NCBI GenBank assembly: GCA_025056735.1
Contig: JANWVR010000075.1
Span: forward strand, 1 to 43,512
Direction of reading: 5' to 3'
DNA: 43,512 nucleotides
DNA from: Saprospiraceae bacterium
GTDB taxonomy: Bacteria; Bacteroidota; Bacteroidia; Chitinophagales; Saprospiraceae
How positions within the stretch are numbered: position 1 is the stretch's first letter; each line of letters begins with the position of its first letter. The position numbers were made by a program, and so were the translations under genes. The notes beneath the pieces are model-generated. The model was given only the letters and a program-made list of their open reading frames with translations. It had not been told where the DNA came from and did not search any database. Below are positions 23,539 through 32,646 of this stretch, piece after piece.

Positions 23539-24414
23539 ATGAAGGTAGGCATCGTTCAACAATCATGCGGCCCGGACAAGCGGGCTAACATTCAGAAATC
23601 GCTCGAGGGCATTGCCGAGTGCGCCCGACAAGGAGCAGAGCTGGTGGTCTTGCAGGAGCTCCACTGCGGCATTTACTTCTGTCAGGCCGAAGACCCGGCT
23701 ATGTTTGACTTAGCCGAGCCGATACCCGGGCCGGATGCGGAAGTGTTCTCTGAGGCGGCGCGTCGGCACGGCATGGTGCTGGTGAGTTCGCTGTTTGAGC
23801 GGCGTGCTCCGGGCCTATATCACAATACGGCGGTGGTTTTTGAGCGCGATGGTGCCATTGCCGGCAAATACCGCAAGATGCACATCCCTGATGACCCGGC
23901 TTACTACGAGAAGTTTTATTTCACGCCTGGAGATTTGGGCTTTGAACCCATTGCCACGTCGGTGGGTAAGTTGGGCGTGCTGGTATGTTGGGATCAGTGG
24001 TATCCCGAAGCCGCGCGCCTGATGGCCTTAGCCGGGGCGGATGTGCTCATTTATCCAACGGCAATAGGGTGGGAGAGCACCGATCCGGAGGCCGAAAAGG
24101 CGCGCCAACACGATGCCTGGTTTACCGTACAGCGCGGCCACGCAGTGGCGAATGGCTTGCCGGTAATCACGGTCAACCGCGTCGGCCATGAGCCAGACTG
24201 GTCGGGCGTTACGGGGGGCATCCAGTTTTGGGGCCAGAGCTTCGTTGTGGGGCCTCAGGGCGAAGTCCTCTATCGGGCCAGCGCCGACCGCGAGGAGGTA
24301 GCGGTGGTGGAAGTTGACCTGAAGCGCACCGAAACGGTGCGCCGCATGTGGCCGTTCTTGCGCGACCGGCGGATTGACTTTTACCAGGACTTGACGCGCC
24401 GCTTTCGGGATTGA
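23539..24414 (+). CDS. aguB: N-carbamoylputrescine amidase
   Basis: A nitrilase-superfamily enzyme of 291 residues that hydrolyses N-carbamoylputrescine to putrescine, CO2 and ammonia, the last step from agmatine. The triad is Glu40 (LVVLQELHCG), Lys113 (KYRKMHIPDDPAYYEKFYF) and Cys150 (LGVLVCWDQWYPE). The stretches PTAIGWES, RGHAVANGLPVITVNRVG and GGIQFWGQSFV are characteristic of the AguB branch rather than of nitrilases proper. The start at 23539 (MKVGIVQQSCG) is preferred; the upstream frame covers the promoter. Together with nspC it points to spermidine-type polyamine synthesis from arginine. Confidence 0.94.
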   Translation: MKVGIVQQSCGPDKRANIQKSLEGIAECARQGAELVVLQELHCGIYFCQAEDPAMFDLAEPIPGPDAEVFSEAARRHGMVLVSSLFERRAPGLYHNTAVVFERDGAIAGKYRKMHIPDDPAYYEKFYFTPGDLGFEPIATSVGKLGVLVCWDQWYPEAARLMALAGADVLIYPTAIGWESTDPEAEKARQHDAWFTVQRGHAVANGLPVITVNRVGHEPDWSGVTGGIQFWGQSFVVGPQGEVLYRASADREEVAVVEVDLKRTETVRRMWPFLRDRRIDFYQDLTRRFRD

Positions 24415-24421
24415 AAAGACA

Positions 24422-24449
24422 AAAGGCGCCCCCATTGCGGCGCGCCTTT
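24422..24449 (+). terminator. Weak terminator after the amidase gene
   Basis: AAAGGCGC (24422-24429) pairs with GCGCCTTT (24442-24449). The tail is poor in T, so efficiency is doubtful. Confidence 0.5.
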
Positions 24450-24587
24450 CCGATAAAACCAACTAAAAAACCTACTTTCTGCTTGTTGTTGCCTTACGAA
24501 CGAACACCCCTGCATGAACGCTGCCTGCGACGAACGCTTGCTCGATTTTTTTCCAACGCGACGACAGCAAAAAAGCAACTCGACGCA

Positions 24588-25328
24588 ATGAACCCTTCCC
24601 GCGAACGACGTATCCGCGAAGTCATTCGGCGTAGCCAGCCCGACCTGACGGTGGTGCTGGAAAACGTACACGACCCGCTCAATATCAGCGCTGTCATGCG
24701 CTCGTGCGATGCCGTGGGCGTGCGCGAAATTTTCGTGGTTTACACAGAGCGCTTTTTGCAGCAGCGCCACCTGAAACTGGGCAAAAAAACCTCTGGAGGC
24801 GCCTTCAAGTGGATTGATGTGTATGTTTTTGAAGATCTGGGAGAGTGCTTCCGGCGCGTACGCGAGCGCTATGGACGCATCCTGAGTACGCATCTGGGCG
24901 AGCAAAGTGTCTCTTTATATGACCTCGACCTGACACAGCCTGCGGCTTTAGTGTTCGGCAACGAAGACGACGGCCTTTCGCCCGAAGCCGTAGCCATGGC
25001 CGACGGCAATTTCATCATCCCACACGCGGGCTTCACAGAAAGCCTCAACGTCTCGGTAGCCTGCGCCGTCTCGCTCTTTGAAGCGCGGCGCCAACGCGCC
25101 TTAGCGGGTTATTACGACGACAAGCCGCGCCTGAGTCCAGAGCAGCAGGAATCGCTGTTTCAGCGCTGGCGCAAGATGCTCTCCGGCGACTCGTGGCCGC
25201 GGCGGCATGCCATACCCGTCAGCAAAGATGCCCCGCCTCTGTTGCCCGTTTACTTAGAACGGGAAGAGTACGTACCCGGCCACAACCCGAAAAGCCGCTC
25301 CACACCACTGACAAAATTCGATTTATGA
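24588..25328 (+). CDS. trmH: TrmH-type tRNA (guanosine-2'-O-)-methyltransferase
   Basis: A SpoU/TrmH (SPOUT) methyltransferase of 246 residues, probably methylating the ribose of G18 in tRNA. Motif 1 is VVLENVHDPLNISAVMRSCDAVG, motif 2 LVFGNEDDGLSPEAV, and motif 3 IPHAGFTESLNVSVACAVSLFE, which together form the knotted SAM site. The basic N-terminal and extended C-terminal segments are typical of TrmH. The start at 24588 (MNPSRERRIREV) is chosen because the upstream frame has no family similarity. Its stop overlaps the next start as ATGA, so translation of the next gene may be coupled. Confidence 0.9.
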   Translation: MNPSRERRIREVIRRSQPDLTVVLENVHDPLNISAVMRSCDAVGVREIFVVYTERFLQQRHLKLGKKTSGGAFKWIDVYVFEDLGECFRRVRERYGRILSTHLGEQSVSLYDLDLTQPAALVFGNEDDGLSPEAVAMADGNFIIPHAGFTESLNVSVACAVSLFEARRQRALAGYYDDKPRLSPEQQESLFQRWRKMLSGDSWPRRHAIPVSKDAPPLLPVYLEREEYVPGHNPKSRSTPLTKFDL

Positions 25329-26257
25329 ACCTCTCTTTGGTGATCCCCTTGAAAAACGAAGCGGAAAGCCTGCCCGAACTCGAAGCATGGATACGCCGCG
25401 TCGTCGAAGCCCACCGGCTGACGTATGAAATCATTTTCGTAGACGACGGCAGCACCGACGACTCCTGGGCGATCATCGAGGCCCTGCGCGCCGCTAATCC
25501 GCAGGTGCGCGCCATCAAGTTCCGGCGCAATTACGGCAAATCGGCAGCTTTGCATGTAGGTTTCCAGGCTGCTCAGGGCCAGGTGGTCATTACCCTTGAC
25601 GCCGACCTGCAAGACAGCCCGGACGAAATACCCGAACTGTACCGCATGATCGTAGAGGAGGGCTACGATTTAGTCAGCGGCTGGAAGAAGAGGCGCCACG
25701 ATCCGCTGGAAAAACGCCTGCCCAGCAAGTTGTTCAATGCCGTGGCGCGCTGGATGAGCGGCATCCCGTTGCACGACTTTAACTGCGGCCTGAAAGCCTA
25801 CAAACAATCGGTTGTGAAGGCCATCGAAGTTTACGGCGAAATGCACCGCTGGATACCCGTACTGGCCAAATGGGCGGGCTTCCGACGCATCGGCGAAAAA
25901 GTGGTGGAACACCGCGCACGCCGCTATGGGCACAGCAAGTTCGGCTGGGAGCGCTACATCAACGGCTTTTTAGACCTGCTCTCGGTCTATTTCGTCGGCA
26001 AATTCGGCAAGCGCCCCATGCACTTCTTCGGCACGCTGGGTGTACTGTCTTTCCTGATCGGCTTTGTTTTTCTGGCTTATCTGAGCTGGGCCAAGTTGGT
26101 GTACAAGGAATACGGCATCGCCGATAGGCCTCTGTTTTTCTTTGGCATTCTGGCGCTCATCGTGGGCACGCAGCTGTTTCTCACCGGGTTCCTGGCCGAA
26201 ATCATCAACCGGAATTCGCCTACGCGAAACGAGTACCTGATTGAGAAAGAAATTTGA
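25325..26257 (+). CDS. GT2 glycosyltransferase with C-terminal membrane helices (polyprenyl-phosphate type)
   Basis: A 310-residue membrane GT2 enzyme resembling GtrB/ArnC-type polyprenyl-phosphate sugar transferases. The GT-A domain shows SLVIPLKNEAESLPELE, IIFVDDGSTDDSW, RRNYGKSAALHVGF, TLDADLQDSPDEIP, SGWKKRRHDPLEKRLPSK and DFNCGLKAYK. Two transmembrane helices lie at about 235-260 and 270-292. It probably loads a sugar onto undecaprenyl phosphate for export and transfer outside the cytoplasm. It overlaps trmH by 4 nt (ATGA). The sugar is unknown. Confidence 0.9.
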   Translation: MNLSLVIPLKNEAESLPELEAWIRRVVEAHRLTYEIIFVDDGSTDDSWAIIEALRAANPQVRAIKFRRNYGKSAALHVGFQAAQGQVVITLDADLQDSPDEIPELYRMIVEEGYDLVSGWKKRRHDPLEKRLPSKLFNAVARWMSGIPLHDFNCGLKAYKQSVVKAIEVYGEMHRWIPVLAKWAGFRRIGEKVVEHRARRYGHSKFGWERYINGFLDLLSVYFVGKFGKRPMHFFGTLGVLSFLIGFVFLAYLSWAKLVYKEYGIADRPLFFFGILALIVGTQLFLTGFLAEIINRNSPTRNEYLIEKEI

Positions 26258-26384
26258 GTCGCCTTTGCGGGTCTGCCTCGAAAAGAACCGTCATTAGATG
26301 GGAAGTGTTAACAAACGCCGGGAGGTACCTACCTTTCGGCGCGTCCTGCTTCTTCTCATTTTTATCAAAAACACACCTGCTCTT

Positions 26385-29300
26385 ATGTCCATACTCAAAC
26401 GCTCTGCTGTGTTGCTCATCGCCCTGCTGCTCCAGACCTTGCTGTGGAGCCAGGTAACCCTCTCGCCCGAAAAGCCCGGCCTATCCGAAGAAGTTTTACT
26501 CACCTTTGACGCTAACGAGGGCGACGCCGGCCTCAAAGGCTATACGGGCGACGTCTATGTGCACACCGGCCTCATCACCGCCCAGAGCGGACACCCGGGC
26601 GACTGGAAGCGCGTCGTAGCCGACTGGAACCAAAACGACCCACGCCTGCGCCTGACGCGCGTGGCGCCCGACCGCTATCAGCTGCGCTTTCGCATTACCG
26701 ACCTCTACGGCGTCGAGACCAACGAGGAGGTTTATTCCTTAGCCTTCGTCTTCCGCTCGGCGGATGGCTCTCGCACGGGAAAAGCCGCTGGTGGCACCGA
26801 TATTTTTTATCCGCTGCGCGAAATGTCGTTTCGCCGCGCCGCCGGAGGTCAACGCGACACCTGCCGCGCGCCCGAGCCAGAGTGGTCGCGCAATGCGGTC
26901 ATTTATGAGGTAAATGTGCGCCAGTTCACTCCCGAGGGCACGTTCAACGCTTTTGCCAAACACCTGCCTCGCCTGCGCCAGATGGGCGTGGATATCTTGT
27001 GGTTTATGCCCATTCAGCCCATCGGCGTCGAACGGCGAAAAGGGCCCTTAGGTTCGTACTACTCCATTCGAGACTACACCGCAGCTAACCCGGAGTTTGG
27101 CTCATTGGCCGACTTCAAGCGCGTGGTGGACACCGCCCATGCCTTGGGCTTCAAGGTGATCTTAGACTGGGTGGCCAACCACACCGCCCACGACCATCCG
27201 TGGGTGAAACAGCACCCCGACTGGTACAATTACGACGCCAAAGGCAACATCATCTCGCCCTTCGACTGGACGGACGTGGCCGACCTGAACTACAACGCCC
27301 CCGCCATGCGGCAGGCTATGATCGAAGCCATGCGCTTCTGGATACGCGACATCGGGTTAGACGGCTTCCGCTGCGACGTCGCCGGCGAAGTGCCCGCTGA
27401 CTTTTGGGAAGAGGTGCGCCCGGCCTTAGAAGCCATCAAACCCGTGTGGCTGCTGGCTGAGGACGCCAGCCAGATGCGCCTGCTGCAAAAGGCTTTCAAT
27501 GCCAACTACGGCTGGCCGTTGCACCACCTGATGAACGAAGTTGCCCAGGGCAAAAAGCCTGCCTCGGCTCTCTTCGACCTGCAACGCGACATGGATGCCT
27601 CGTATCCGTACGGCAGCTACCCGATGCATTTCATCACCAACCACGACGAAAACTCCTGGAACGGCACCGAGTATGAGCGGCTGGGCGACGGCGTCCGAGC
27701 CTTCTCCGTGCTCTACTACACCCTGCCCGGCATGCCGCTGATCTATTCAGGCCAGGAAGCGGCGCTCCAGAAGCGGCTGCGCTTTTTTGATAAGGATACC
27801 ATTCCATGGGGCAACTATCCGCTGGCCGATTTTTACCAGCGCCTTAACGCGCTCAAACACGAGCAAAAGGCCCTCTGGAACGGCCGCCATGGCGGCGCCT
27901 GGCGCGAAATCCGGCATGAAAGCCCGCGCTCGGTAGCCGCCTTTGTGCGCACCGTAGAGGGCAGTAAGGTTCTCGTCGTGCTCAATCTCTCCGCCGATAG
28001 CCAGACGGTGCGCCTGCAAGTGGGCCAGGACGCCGGCGTCTATCGCGAATACTTTACGGGCCATCAGGCTACCTTTTTACCCCGCATGCCGCTAACGCTG
28101 GCGCCCTGGGAATACCGCGTGTATCTCTTTGAACGCCCGGCTGAGCGACCGCGCCGCTCGTTCCGATCCATAGAAAAACAGCGCACTGGCCTGCGCATCC
28201 GAACCTCCGACGGCACACTGCACCTCGGCTTCTTCTCGCCACACGCCGTAGAGGTGGCCTTCGAGCCGGAGGGCGAGCAAAATCCGCCTTCTTATGGCAC
28301 GGTCAGCTCGCCGGCATGGACGGATTTTTCAGTAAAAGAATTGCCGCAGCACCTTGAAATCAGCACTTCGGGCCTGCAGCTGCACGTTCACAAAGACCCG
28401 CTGCGCATCGAATACCGCTACCGCGGGCGCGCCCTGACGGGCGAGAGCGAGGGCTACCGCGACGATGGCGAGCATCAGGGCTTTTCCTTTGCCTTAGCGA
28501 GCGATGAGGTTTTGCTCGGCGGCGGCGAGCGCGTCCTGGGGATGAACCGCCGCGGGCATCGCCTCCGGCTGTATAACAAACCCAGCTATGGCTATGAAAC
28601 CCACGCGCCGCTGATGTACTACTCGCTACCGGTGGTCATCTCCTCGCGCAAGTACTTGATTGCCTTCGACAACGGCGCCGACGGCTACTTAGACCTCGGC
28701 GCCTCGCAGCCCGACGAGCTGCGTTTCGAAGCCGCCAGCGGGCGCATGAGCTATTTCTTGGTCGCCGCCAGCACCTGGCCCGAACTGGCCACACATTACA
28801 CAGCCGTCACGGGCCGCCAGCCTATGCCACCGCGCTGGATGTTGGGCAACATTGCCTCGCGCATGGGCTATCACAGCCAGCGCGAGGTGGAGGAACTCGT
28901 CCGAAAATACCAGCAAGACAGCATCCCGCTCGACGCCGTTGTGCTCGACCTGTTCTGGTTTGGCCCCACGCTCAAAGGCCATCTGGGCAACTTAGACTGG
29001 TACCGCGACTCCTTCCCTCAGCCCGAGCGCATGATGGCCGACCTGAAGCGCCAGGGAGTGAAGACGGTGCTCATCACCGAGCCTTTCATCCTGCGCGGCA
29101 CGCGCACCTTCGAGGAGGTCATCCGCAAAAATTTGGTAGGCAAAACGATCATGGGCCAGCCCTATCTGTACGACTTCTACTTCGGGCGTACCGTATTGTT
29201 AGACCTCTTCAAACCCGAGGCCCAACAGTGGTTTTGGGATTTCTATCGAAAGCACACCCTCAGCGGCGTGGACGGCTGGTGGGGCGACTTAGGCGAACCC

Positions 29301-30476
29301 GAGGTACACCCCGACGACCTGCAGCACGTCATCGGCCCGGCGCGCTTAGTGCACAACCTGTACGGCCACGTGTGGGCGCAGATGATCTACGAGGGCTATC
29401 GGCGCGACTTTCCTAAGCAGCGGCCGGTCATCCTGATGCGCTCTGGCTTCATAGGCTCGCAGCGCTACGGTATGATGCCCTGGTCGGGCGATGTCAACCG
29501 CACCTGGGGCGGCCTGAAGCCTCAGGTGGAAATCGCCCTGAGCATGGGCCTGCAAGGGCTGGGCTACATGCACTCCGATCTGGGCGGCTTTGCTGGCGAC
29601 TACCGCGACTCGGAGCTCTACATTCGCTGGCTGCAGTACGGCGTCTTTCAGCCCATTTACCGCACGCATGCCCAGGAAAGCGTGCCTGCCGAGCCGGTCT
29701 TTTGGGATGACGCCACCAAAAATATCGTCCGCCGCTACATCCGCCTGCGCTACGCCCTGCTGCCTTACCACTACACGCTGGCGTGGGAAAACCACACGGC
29801 CGGCCTGCCGCTCATGCGCCCGATCTGCTATGCCGACGACGACCCGGCGCTGCTGACCAACACGACCACATACCTATGGGGCGACGCTTTTCTGGTCAGC
29901 CCTGTAGTAGAGAAAGGCGCAACGACCCAAAACGTCCACTTCCCGCGCGGCGCCGTGTGGATGGATTTCTGGTCGGGCAAACCTTATGTCGGCGGGCAAA
30001 CGGCCCGAGTATCCGTAGACTTAGAACACATCCCGGTCTTTGTGCGCGCTGGCGCTTTCGTGCCTATGTCGGACAAACCCCTGCCTCATGCCGATGCCTA
30101 TGACCCGGAGGCGATTGCCGTGCATTACTATCACCATCCCTCGGCCACCGCCGGCGCGGGCGCCCTATACGAAGACGATGGCTACAATCCTGAGGCCCTT
30201 GCCCAGAAAGCGTACTCGCTCTTGCGCTTCTCTGCTAATTATCAGGGCAATCGTCTCACCTTGAGGCACCGCAACGAGGGCTTCCGTCCGCCAGCGCGGC
30301 AGAAAGACCGCTCGCTACGGTACGTCGTTCATGGCGTAGAGCGCGCCCCTAAGGCGGTTCGACGCATAGCGCGCGGCGGAAAAACCACAGCACTCCGCTA
30401 TACCCTCACAGCAGGCGGATTACTGGAATTTTATCTCAGCGAGGAAACAGACGAAGGCGCCGTAATCGAGTTCTGA
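26385..30476 (+). CDS. Secreted GH13 alpha-amylase fused to GH31 transglucosylase-like enzyme
   Basis: A continuous 1363-residue frame. The order is: signal peptide (LLIALLLQTLLWSQ), a beta-sandwich starch-binding-like domain (about 24-160), a GH13 barrel (about 170-600) and a GH31 unit (about 615-1360). The GH13 catalytic residues are Asp331 (GFRCDVAGE), Glu359 (LLAEDA) and Asp421 (ITNHDEN). The GH31 nucleophile is Asp968 (GWWGDLGEPEVHPDD) and the acid/base Asp1036 (PWSGDVNRTWGG). The GH31 part resembles, from memory, oligosaccharide 4-alpha-glucosyltransferases of the Agd31B type more than simple alpha-glucosidases. The likely job is extracellular or periplasmic starch cleavage followed by trimming or transfer of glucosyl units. 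The start at 26385 fits the signal peptide; the frame upstream to 26298 is non-homologous. Both active sites look intact. Confidence 0.9.
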   Translation: MSILKRSAVLLIALLLQTLLWSQVTLSPEKPGLSEEVLLTFDANEGDAGLKGYTGDVYVHTGLITAQSGHPGDWKRVVADWNQNDPRLRLTRVAPDRYQLRFRITDLYGVETNEEVYSLAFVFRSADGSRTGKAAGGTDIFYPLREMSFRRAAGGQRDTCRAPEPEWSRNAVIYEVNVRQFTPEGTFNAFAKHLPRLRQMGVDILWFMPIQPIGVERRKGPLGSYYSIRDYTAANPEFGSLADFKRVVDTAHALGFKVILDWVANHTAHDHPWVKQHPDWYNYDAKGNIISPFDWTDVADLNYNAPAMRQAMIEAMRFWIRDIGLDGFRCDVAGEVPADFWEEVRPALEAIKPVWLLAEDASQMRLLQKAFNANYGWPLHHLMNEVAQGKKPASALFDLQRDMDASYPYGSYPMHFITNHDENSWNGTEYERLGDGVRAFSVLYYTLPGMPLIYSGQEAALQKRLRFFDKDTIPWGNYPLADFYQRLNALKHEQKALWNGRHGGAWREIRHESPRSVAAFVRTVEGSKVLVVLNLSADSQTVRLQVGQDAGVYREYFTGHQATFLPRMPLTLAPWEYRVYLFERPAERPRRSFRSIEKQRTGLRIRTSDGTLHLGFFSPHAVEVAFEPEGEQNPPSYGTVSSPAWTDFSVKELPQHLEISTSGLQLHVHKDPLRIEYRYRGRALTGESEGYRDDGEHQGFSFALASDEVLLGGGERVLGMNRRGHRLRLYNKPSYGYETHAPLMYYSLPVVISSRKYLIAFDNGADGYLDLGASQPDELRFEAASGRMSYFLVAASTWPELATHYTAVTGRQPMPPRWMLGNIASRMGYHSQREVEELVRKYQQDSIPLDAVVLDLFWFGPTLKGHLGNLDWYRDSFPQPERMMADLKRQGVKTVLITEPFILRGTRTFEEVIRKNLVGKTIMGQPYLYDFYFGRTVLLDLFKPEAQQWFWDFYRKHTLSGVDGWWGDLGEPEVHPDDLQHVIGPARLVHNLYGHVWAQMIYEGYRRDFPKQRPVILMRSGFIGSQRYGMMPWSGDVNRTWGGLKPQVEIALSMGLQGLGYMHSDLGGFAGDYRDSELYIRWLQYGVFQPIYRTHAQESVPAEPVFWDDATKNIVRRYIRLRYALLPYHYTLAWENHTAGLPLMRPICYADDDPALLTNTTTYLWGDAFLVSPVVEKGATTQNVHFPRGAVWMDFWSGKPYVGGQTARVSVDLEHIPVFVRAGAFVPMSDKPLPHADAYDPEAIAVHYYHHPSATAGAGALYEDDGYNPEALAQKAYSLLRFSANYQGNRLTLRHRNEGFRPPARQKDRSLRYVVHGVERAPKAVRRIARGGKTTALRYTLTAGGLLEFYLSEETDEGAVIEF

Positions 30477-30512
30477 GGCGGCTATTGCCTTAAAAACCTG
30501 TAGGACAAATCT

Positions 30513-30992
30513 TTAAAACTCGCGAAGCCCGCTCAATGCGCTCGCCATGGCTACAATCAGGACGATATAACCGACGATAAGCACGAGGATGGATATCCCA
30601 TTCCATCGGAGATAGTTGCGGAAGTTGAACCAGGCAGTCTCGAAGGCGTCCTGGTCGTGCAGATCGAGGGCCGTCTTCAATCGGCGGGCAAAGCGAAACA
30701 GGAAGGTGTTGATAACAAGAGCCAGCCCAAGAAATACCAGGCCAATGACAATGCTCAGCGCGCCGCCACCCGCCAGCATGTAATAGGCGATGGGATTGTC
30801 CATGCTATCGTAAACGCCTGGCAATTGGCTGGCAAAAGCGGAGAGGAGGATGAGTGCAAAAGCGCCCAGACCCAGCAGGATATAGTTGACGATGGCTATA
30901 AAATTGGCCCAGTAGGCTGTAGTGGCCCAATCCTGGTGCATGAGTTCGGTACTGCGGTTCAAACCGCCTGGGATATTGAAGGTATTTTCCAT
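30513..30992 (-). CDS. Small membrane protein, DUF5362-like (copy A)
   Basis: A 159-residue protein with four predicted transmembrane helices (about 27-53, 66-95, 126-150 and a partial one). Its short N-terminus is Asn-rich, and a cytoplasmic basic/acidic loop (RFARRLKTALDLHDQDAFETAWFNFRNYLRW) lies between helices. I recognise it only as the DUF5362-type of Bacteroidota; the function is unknown. It has the same layout as the next upstream gene, with a 72-nt gap, so the two look like a tandem duplication that has diverged. It converges on the amylase fusion gene with 36 nt between them and no terminator visible. Confidence 0.82.
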   Translation of the reverse strand: MENTFNIPGGLNRSTELMHQDWATTAYWANFIAIVNYILLGLGAFALILLSAFASQLPGVYDSMDNPIAYYMLAGGGALSIVIGLVFLGLALVINTFLFRFARRLKTALDLHDQDAFETAWFNFRNYLRWNGISILVLIVGYIVLIVAMASALSGLREF

Positions 30993-31064
30993 GATTGCTT
31001 TGTGTTAAAAGTGAGGTGGGAAAGTAGGCAAACGTGCGGCTTCTGAACAATGGCCCGTTTTGGT

Positions 31065-31514
31065 TTACAGGCCAATGCTTATTAGACCGATTAATAAAAC
31101 CACGCCGTAGAAGACCAATACAATAATGATTAAAATGCCCACTAAGTGAAACAGCCTGCGCAGGTTGGCAAAGCCCACATGCGCAGCAGCAGAGTCGTCA
31201 TAGAGCACCGCCTTGCGCGTATAGCGCGAGAAGTTGAACAGCAGCCATATGATGGGCGCCACAATTGCCAGGGCTATGAGCGTCATTATGCCTGCCATGG
31301 CGCCTTCGGCTCCGCCCAAGGCGGTCAGCGACAGAAAGGATAGCAAGATCATACCGAGGTACAGGAAGCCAAGTACGGAAAAGAACATGCCCCAATTGGC
31401 GGACTCTTTCCAGAACTGGCGTACTTCTGGGGTAATTCGGAAGCCCGAGCTGCTGTGAGAGGGATCATCGGCCTGAAAGCCCGTGTCTAAGGGCTGGTTG
31501 AAGTTGTCTTCCAT
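31065..31514 (-). CDS. Small membrane protein, DUF5362-like (copy B)
   Basis: A 149-residue paralogue-like protein with the same plan: a hydrophilic N-terminus (FRITPEVRQFWKESANWGMFF), transmembrane helices, the loop NFSRYTRKAVLYDDSAAAHVGFANLRRLFHLVG and a final helix. The loop aligns by eye with the loop of copy A (basic patch, acidic residues, then a FxNxR motif before the last helix). The start at 31514 (MEDNFNQPLD) parallels MENTFN of copy A. The function is unknown. Confidence 0.82.
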   Translation of the reverse strand: MEDNFNQPLDTGFQADDPSHSSSGFRITPEVRQFWKESANWGMFFSVLGFLYLGMILLSFLSLTALGGAEGAMAGIMTLIALAIVAPIIWLLFNFSRYTRKAVLYDDSAAAHVGFANLRRLFHLVGILIIIVLVFYGVVLLIGLISIGL

Positions 31515-31654
31515 GACGGTTTGTTTTGTTTTTGAGAAAAAAGATAGCAAAAAAGCGCCGAGAGGCCGACCAAAAGTAAATGGTTTTTGGATGAGCGCGC
31601 TCTTTGGGAAAAATTTTTAATAAAAAATTTTTCTCTGGATTTGTGGAAGTTGGC

Positions 31655-32569
31655 TCAGGGCCTGACAAAGACGACGTTATCCCAGTCTAACCTGCTTTCT
31701 ATCAAATGGTCGGCAATGCTCTCGAGGGACTGAATATCGCCGGACTCCTCTATGCGGCAGGGCCGGTAGCCTAACGCCCGTAGCATGTCTTCGGCGCGTT
31801 GGTGCGCGGCGTTACCGCGCTGTTGGGATACATACTCCATGATGATGACGGGCGTTTGGGCCGCTAAGGATGCCTGCCCCCCCTGCACGACCTTGTCCTC
31901 GGCGCCCTCCACGTCTATTTTCAGAACTGTCGGACGCAAACCGGTTTCCGATAGAAAGGTGTCTAAGCGTGCCGCGGGTATTTTGACCGTTTTCGGCGGA
32001 TAGTGGGCGAACCACTTTTCACCCTCGAACTGAGTGACATAAAAGGAGTTGTACTTGGAGTACAGTTTGGGAAACTCGTAGAACGTCAGCAGTGCATCTT
32101 TGTCGGACAGGGCTAACTGATGCGCCGATACGTTTCCGGCCTTTTGAGTATTGATTTTCAGCACAGGGAATGTCGAGGGGGCGGCCTCGAAGGCAACGAC
32201 CTTGCCGCTGCTGCCTACCAATGCTGAGGCCAAGAGCGAGAAATAGCCATAATGTGCGCCGACGTCCATAAAAACGTCGCCTTCGCGCAGGCGCCGTATC
32301 AGGAAGCGCGCCAGCCGTATTTCCGAGGGGTGCGTCTTACCGCCTGTGAGATAGATATCCGTTGCAGAGGGCAGCAGCAGGCACATGGGAGCGTTGAAGA
32401 ATGTTCGACACCACACGCTGCGTTCTTTTCGGGTTTGCCTGAAAACGATCTCGCGGAATAAGATGGCTTCTGCGTATCGAAGGGGGCTTGCCCACAACCG
32501 CTCCCATTTGGAAGCGGCGGCTAAGTGCGCCACTTTGTCTAATGCCTGCAACATATCTTCCTGCGTCAT
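31655..32569 (-). CDS. FkbM-family SAM-dependent methyltransferase (copy 1)
   Basis: A 304-residue methyltransferase. The SAM-binding motif is VFMDVGAHYGYFSLLAS, followed by the acidic strand end VVAFEAAPSTFPVLK and the FkbM signature TVLKIDVEGAEDKVVQGG with a later VIIMEYV. About 90 residues precede the fold, including a helical segment. FkbM-type enzymes O-methylate sugars or small molecules, so a role in surface glycan decoration is plausible. An AT-rich self-complementary stretch follows the gene at 31608-31631 (AAAAATTTTT repeated) and may act as a weak terminator. It lies 77 nt after a second FkbM gene. Confidence 0.88.
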   Translation of the reverse strand: MTQEDMLQALDKVAHLAAASKWERLWASPLRYAEAILFREIVFRQTRKERSVWCRTFFNAPMCLLLPSATDIYLTGGKTHPSEIRLARFLIRRLREGDVFMDVGAHYGYFSLLASALVGSSGKVVAFEAAPSTFPVLKINTQKAGNVSAHQLALSDKDALLTFYEFPKLYSKYNSFYVTQFEGEKWFAHYPPKTVKIPAARLDTFLSETGLRPTVLKIDVEGAEDKVVQGGQASLAAQTPVIIMEYVSQQRGNAAHQRAEDMLRALGYRPCRIEESGDIQSLESIADHLIESRLDWDNVVFVRP

Positions 32570-32646
32570 GTGTGGGTTTCAGGCTGGTGATATTCTGCGT
32601 GTATGGATTTATGTCCAGCGGCAAAAGTGCAGTAATCGCTGGTTTT

